Below are positions 6,760 to 9,291 of a stretch of 9,291 bases of DNA, one piece after another; the stretch's first letter is position 1; each line of letters begins with the position of its first letter. This DNA is from Phytoactinopolyspora endophytica (GTDB lineage Bacteria; Actinomycetota; Actinomycetes; Jiangellales; Jiangellaceae). The notes under the pieces were generated by a model. That model saw only the letters and a program-made list of their open reading frames with translations. It ran no database searches and was not told the origin of the DNA. The stretch is from the NCBI RefSeq assembly GCF_004138495.1, contig NZ_ML142882.1:5626-14916 (forward strand), written 5' to 3'. Made by a program: the position numbers and the translations under genes.

Positions 6760-7764
6760 TCAGCGGGTCGCGGGTGAGGTGGAGCTCCGGAGGACGGGCG
6801 TCCCGTGCAGGGTGACGGTCTCGAGTGAGACGCCGTCGGGCTGCTCGATCTGGCCGGAGAGCAGGCCGATCGCGGTGTGACCGAGCTGAGCCATGGGTGC
6901 CGCGACTGTTGTGAGGCTGGGCGTGACCATGCGCGCGAGCAGGACGTCGTCAGAGCCGACAACGCTGCGGTCGCCGGGCACATCCACGCCCCGGGAGGCC
7001 AGCTCGGAGAGGACTCCGCAGCCCATGACGTCGTCGAACGCGAACGCCGCCGTCGCCTGGGTGTCCAGCAGGGCCGCGCCGGCCTGTCGCCCTCCGTCGA
7101 ACGACGCGTCGAACGGGCCGAGCTCGGTCAGGGAGACGCCGACCTCGACGTTCGCGGGCGTGGCGGCCCAGGTGCGGATCGCCCTCGCGCGATGCTTGGC
7201 CGCCCAGGAGGCCGACGGCCCGGCGAGCAGAGCGATGCGGCCGTGCCCATGCTCGACGAGGTGGTCGCCAATGCGGGCCAGCGCGTCCCCGGTATCGCAG
7301 ACCACGGACGACAGGTCTCGGACCACGCGGTTGACGAGAACGCATGGCAGCCCGTCGACGGCGTCCCGCAGCGCGCGCGAGGGCGCACGCGGCGACGCCA
7401 GCACGAGCCCGTCGACCTGGCCGTGCAGCTGGGAGATCAGCCGCGTCTCCGAGTCGGTGCTCTCTTCGGCGTCGACCAGCATGACCGAGCAGCCGAGCTC
7501 TCCGGCCGCGCGCTGCACCGCGCGGACCAGGGGCGGCATGAAGGGGTTCGTGATGTCCGGCACCACCAGGCCGAGCATGCCGGTGCGGCCGGTAGCGGTA
7601 GCTCTGGCGGACTTGTTCGGCCGGTAGCCCATGGCCGCCGCCGTGCTCAGGATGCGTTCGCGTACGTCGTCTCTGACCAGGTCGGGGCGGGTAAACGCGC
7701 GCGACACGGTGGACGAGGAGACCCCGCAGGCCTGAGCCACCGAATAGATCGTGTTCCGCTTCAC
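6760..7764 (-). CDS. LacI-family transcriptional regulator
   Basis: Repressor of 334 residues, full length for the family. The N-terminal helix-turn-helix is T-I-Y-S-V-A-Q-A-C-G-V-S-S-S-T-V-S-R-A-F (5-24), with the recognition helix near 17-23. It is followed by G-Y-R-P-N-K-S-A-R and a hinge leading into G-L-V-V-P-D-I-T-N-P-F, the start of the periplasmic-binding-protein-like ligand domain. That domain continues to T-T-V-A-A-P-M-A-Q-L-G and a family-typical C-terminus. The start is GTG 7764, with AGAGGAA (7772-7778, minus strand) 7 nt upstream. It lies 155 bp downstream of the oxidoreductase on the same strand, and a LacI-type operator sits in the promoter region of that pair, so it probably represses its own unit in response to a sugar or sugar derivative. 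The ligand cannot be read from the sequence. Confidence 0.94.
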   Translation of the reverse strand: MKRNTIYSVAQACGVSSSTVSRAFTRPDLVRDDVRERILSTAAAMGYRPNKSARATATGRTGMLGLVVPDITNPFMPPLVRAVQRAAGELGCSVMLVDAEESTDSETRLISQLHGQVDGLVLASPRAPSRALRDAVDGLPCVLVNRVVRDLSSVVCDTGDALARIGDHLVEHGHGRIALLAGPSASWAAKHRARAIRTWAATPANVEVGVSLTELGPFDASFDGGRQAGAALLDTQATAAFAFDDVMGCGVLSELASRGVDVPGDRSVVGSDDVLLARMVTPSLTTVAAPMAQLGHTAIGLLSGQIEQPDGVSLETVTLHGTPVLRSSTSPATR

Positions 7765-7919
7765 CTGAGCGTTCCTCTGTTCACATGGGCGACATGCGCT
7801 TCAGCGGCGCGTTGTGCCGCGTCCCAGGCGGGAACCTTCCGATCGTGCGATTGGTTTCGCCTCTGCGTCAGGTTCTCGGCTGGACGTTGCGCAGTGGTCC
7901 ACGGATCCATCAGGCACGC

Positions 7920-8966
7920 CTAGAGCAACCCGGTCTGCTCGCGCGCACGTTCGATGATCTCGATCTGGCGGCGGACGCTTTCCGGGGTGACGAACAGCTC
8001 GGCCCCGTCACGCAGGGTGGCGGCGAGCCGCTGGTAGTAGAGGGCGGTGCGCTGGCCACCCGGCGGCTCGACCTCGATGGTCTGCTCGTGCCAGTCGATC
8101 TGCTCGCCGGTGCCGTAGCGGCGATCGGCGGCGGGGCCTTCGTCGACTCGCAGCTCGGCCAAGGCGTCGGGGTCGCACCAGCGCACCTTCAGCCCGCCGT
8201 CGTCGGTGCTGACCAGGCCGCCGGCGGTGCCGGCGATCATCCACGCCGGCTGCGGGGTGGCAACGGTGGAGCTGGACTCGATGTCCGCGGTGAGGCCGGT
8301 CTTGGTCTTCAGCACAAGCTTGACGTGATCTTCGGCGTCACCGGCGGCGAGCGTGCGGCGCAGGTCGGCGAAGAGGTCGAGTGGGCCGTCACCCAAGAGG
8401 AGCAGGACCTGGTCCAGGAAGTGCGACGCCGTGTTCGGCAGCTCGCCGCCGCCGAACTTGCGCAAGGTCTGCCAGTCGGCCCGACGGGCGAAGCGGTGGT
8501 GCGAGCGACGGATCAGCACCAGCTCACCCAGCCGGCCGGAGCCGATCACCTCGCGGATGGCCATGAACGCAGGGTCGAACCGGCTGTTCTGGAAGCAGGT
8601 GAGGACCCGCCCAGCCTTCTGAGCGGCCTCGATCATGGTGTCGACCTCGGCCGTGCTCTGCGCCATCGGCTTCTCCACGACGACGTGCTTGCCTGCCTCG
8701 AGCGCGGCGACGGTCAGCGGTACGTGGGTGTGCGAGGGAGTGGCGACGATGACCAGCTCGACCTGTGGATCCGCGATGACGTCGGCGGGCTCGGCGTGCG
8801 TGGCGCAGCCGAACCGGGTCTCGGCCTCGGCGCGCCGTTCAGGGGCCGGGTCGGCCGCGGCGACGATGCGATAGTCATCGCCCAGCTCCGCCAGGCCGGC
8901 CGCGTGGATGTTCCACCCGGAGCGGCCGAGACCGAGGATGCCAACGCGGGTCGGTTCGTTCGCCAT
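7920..8966 (-). CDS. Gfo/Idh/MocA family NAD(P)-dependent oxidoreductase
   Basis: Sugar- or polyol-type oxidoreductase of 348 residues. The N-terminal Rossmann domain opens with V-G-I-L-G-L-G-R-S-G (GxGxxG at 12-17) and has A-T-P-S-H-T-H-V-P and the family signature E-K-P at 98-100, where K99 is the usual catalytic/cofactor Lys. The C-terminal domain contains G-G-G-E-L-P-N-T-A-S-H-F-L-D. There H182 is the usual active-site His, while the often-seen D-x-G-x-H is N-x-A-x-H (N178), a variant known from some branches. I start at ATG 8966 because AGAAGGAGAG lies 8 nt upstream; an upstream in-frame ATG at 8987 would place that ribosome-binding site inside the coding sequence. Substrate is unknown. 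It is the first gene of the unit with the LacI repressor. Confidence 0.93.
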   Translation of the reverse strand: MANEPTRVGILGLGRSGWNIHAAGLAELGDDYRIVAAADPAPERRAEAETRFGCATHAEPADVIADPQVELVIVATPSHTHVPLTVAALEAGKHVVVEKPMAQSTAEVDTMIEAAQKAGRVLTCFQNSRFDPAFMAIREVIGSGRLGELVLIRRSHHRFARRADWQTLRKFGGGELPNTASHFLDQVLLLLGDGPLDLFADLRRTLAAGDAEDHVKLVLKTKTGLTADIESSSTVATPQPAWMIAGTAGGLVSTDDGGLKVRWCDPDALAELRVDEGPAADRRYGTGEQIDWHEQTIEVEPPGGQRTALYYQRLAATLRDGAELFVTPESVRRQIEIIERAREQTGLL

Positions 8967-8974
8967 GTCGGTTG

Positions 8975-8984
8975 CTCTCCTTCT
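8975..8984 (-). promoter_or_regulatory. Strong ribosome-binding site that fixes the oxidoreductase start
   Basis: On the minus strand the sequence is AGAAGGAGAG, the best Shine-Dalgarno match in the window, 8 nt before ATG 8966. It also overlaps codons 2-5 of the longer frame from ATG 8987, which argues against that longer start. Confidence 0.75.
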
Positions 8985-9023
8985 CATGGTGCCGTCTCAT
9001 GGTCCGTCCGGATGTCCGTACGC

Positions 9024-9038
9024 CCTCGTGACACGAGG
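9024..9038. promoter_or_regulatory. 15-bp palindrome at the expected transcription start of the oxidoreductase
   Basis: CCTCGTG-A-CACGAGG is a perfect 7-bp inverted repeat with a single central base. It begins 2 bp downstream (minus strand) of the TAGGAT -10 and so covers the predicted transcription start near 9033. It differs from the LacI-type sequence next to it, so it may bind another regulator. In RNA a one-base loop could not form, which favours a protein-DNA site. Confidence 0.4.
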
Positions 9039-9039
9039 C

Positions 9040-9067
9040 ATCCTACCTGCAAGCGGTTGCACGTCAC
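9040..9067 (-). promoter_or_regulatory. Promoter of the oxidoreductase-LacI unit
   Basis: Minus strand: a -35-like GTGACG (9062-9067, 4 of 6 to TTGACA), a 16-bp spacer and TAGGAT (9040-9045, 4 of 6 to TATAAT and matching TANNNT). Transcription would start near 9033, giving a leader of roughly 65 nt before ATG 8966. The spacer is almost filled by the operator described separately, a standard arrangement for repression by promoter occlusion. Confidence 0.55.
9048..9061. promoter_or_regulatory. LacI-family operator
   Basis: TGCAAGCGGTTGCA is a 14-bp dyad with six of seven base pairs symmetric and the central CG step typical of LacI/GalR-family operators (general form TGnAAnCGnTTnCA). It sits between the -35 and -10 of the oxidoreductase promoter. 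The nearby lacI gene at 6760-7764 is the obvious candidate for the bound repressor; that link is inferred. Confidence 0.65.
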
Positions 9068-9068
9068 T

Positions 9069-9084
9069 GTACACGTACGTTTAC
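9069..9084. promoter_or_regulatory. Second dyad upstream of the -35
   Basis: GTACACGTACGTTTAC is palindromic in 14 of 16 positions. Its centre is 22 bp from the centre of the LacI-type operator, about two helical turns, so both would face the same side of the DNA. It lies just upstream of the -35 and also between the divergent small membrane gene and this promoter. It lacks the central CG of the first site (its centre is TA), so it may be a weak second site or belong to another protein. Confidence 0.4.
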
Positions 9085-9123
9085 GAGCCCAGGTCGGATC
9101 GATCATCGTGCCATACTGACCCT

Positions 9124-9279
9124 ATGTGGGGAATCGTGTTGCTGCTGCTGGCGATCTGGCTGGCCATCTCTGTCATAGGGATCGTGATCAAGGGCCTGAT
9201 CTGGCTGTTCGTCATCGGCGTCGCGCTGTTTATCGGGACGTCGATCTGGGGCTGGATCAAGCGCGAGAGTGGCGGCTGA
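9124..9279 (+). CDS. Small hydrophobic membrane protein, 51 residues
   Basis: The frame runs from ATG 9124 to TGA 9277-9279. The product is almost entirely apolar: a first hydrophobic stretch at about 2-22, a single Lys (K23), a second stretch at 24-45, and a short charged tail W-I-K-R-E-S-G-G. This predicts a two-helix inner-membrane peptide. Comparable short hydrophobic proteins are common and uncharacterised in actinobacteria; no function is assigned. There is no Shine-Dalgarno sequence, and CATACT at 9112-9117 precedes the ATG by 6 nt, so a leaderless message is possible. It is divergent from the oxidoreductase and probably real because it is fully open, strongly membrane-like and well placed. 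Confidence 0.65.
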   Translation: MWGIVLLLLAIWLAISVIGIVIKGLIWLFVIGVALFIGTSIWGWIKRESGG

Positions 9280-9291
9280 GCCAGAGCCGGA

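Noticed and set aside
7765..7919. Separate promoter or operator for lacI in the 155-bp gap
   Set aside because: Only weak, asymmetric half-site-like sequence (around CGATTGGTTTCG) and no convincing -35/-10 pair, so co-transcription with the oxidoreductase is the simpler reading.
8967..8987. Upstream ATG 8987 as the oxidoreductase start
   Set aside because: The seven extra codons encode M-R-R-R-A-T-D, produced by reading through the strong AGAAGGAGAG ribosome-binding site that serves ATG 8966.
7785..9119. Long open frame (444 codons) on the plus strand opposite the oxidoreductase
   Set aside because: Antisense shadow of the Gfo/Idh/MocA gene; no family features, and it runs across the promoter and operator region.

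Overview
The window has the GC-rich, GTG-start-rich composition of an actinobacterial chromosome. The gene content agrees: the 3' end of a GlnA2-type glutamine synthetase, an actinobacterial-style GlnE, and a crcB-DUF190-crcB fluoride cluster. The genus cannot be settled from the sequence alone. No tRNA, rRNA, CRISPR array or transposase was seen.

Layout: (1) 2-301 (+), C-terminus of a glutamine synthetase family protein. (2) 410-1651 (+), a compact fluoride-export cluster: CrcB subunit 1, a DUF190 (PII-like) protein and CrcB subunit 2. The last two are translationally coupled through a GTGA overlap. (3) 1648-3165 (-), an aldehyde dehydrogenase of the 2-oxoglutarate-semialdehyde type. Its stop codon shares the palindrome CTAG with the stop of the convergent crcB. 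(4) 3166-3500, a divergent intergenic region with paired dyads next to a possible leaderless glnE promoter. (5) 3501-6575 (+), glnE, the adenylyltransferase/adenylyl-removase of glutamine synthetase. (6) 6576-6759, a convergent intergenic region with a small terminator-like hairpin and a dense palindromic repeat element of about 100 bp. (7) 6760-8966 (-), a Gfo/Idh/MocA sugar-type oxidoreductase followed by a LacI-family repressor. Upstream lie a promoter and a near-perfect LacI-type operator in the -35/-10 spacer. (8) 9124-9279 (+), a 51-residue two-helix membrane peptide.

How the genes fit together: the glutamine synthetase and GlnE belong to nitrogen metabolism, and GlnE sets glutamine synthetase activity by adenylylation. 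The fluoride cluster lies between them on the same strand and looks like an insertion into a nitrogen locus. The two CrcB proteins have opposite charge bias and complementary changes in the pore Phe motif, which suggests an antiparallel, asymmetric heterodimer. The oxidoreductase and LacI repressor look like an autoregulated two-gene unit for a carbohydrate or polyol.

I found no convincing new multi-gene system. The items most worth a second look are the palindromic element at 6623-6721, the asymmetric CrcB pair, the operator architecture at 9024-9084, and the dyads before glnE.
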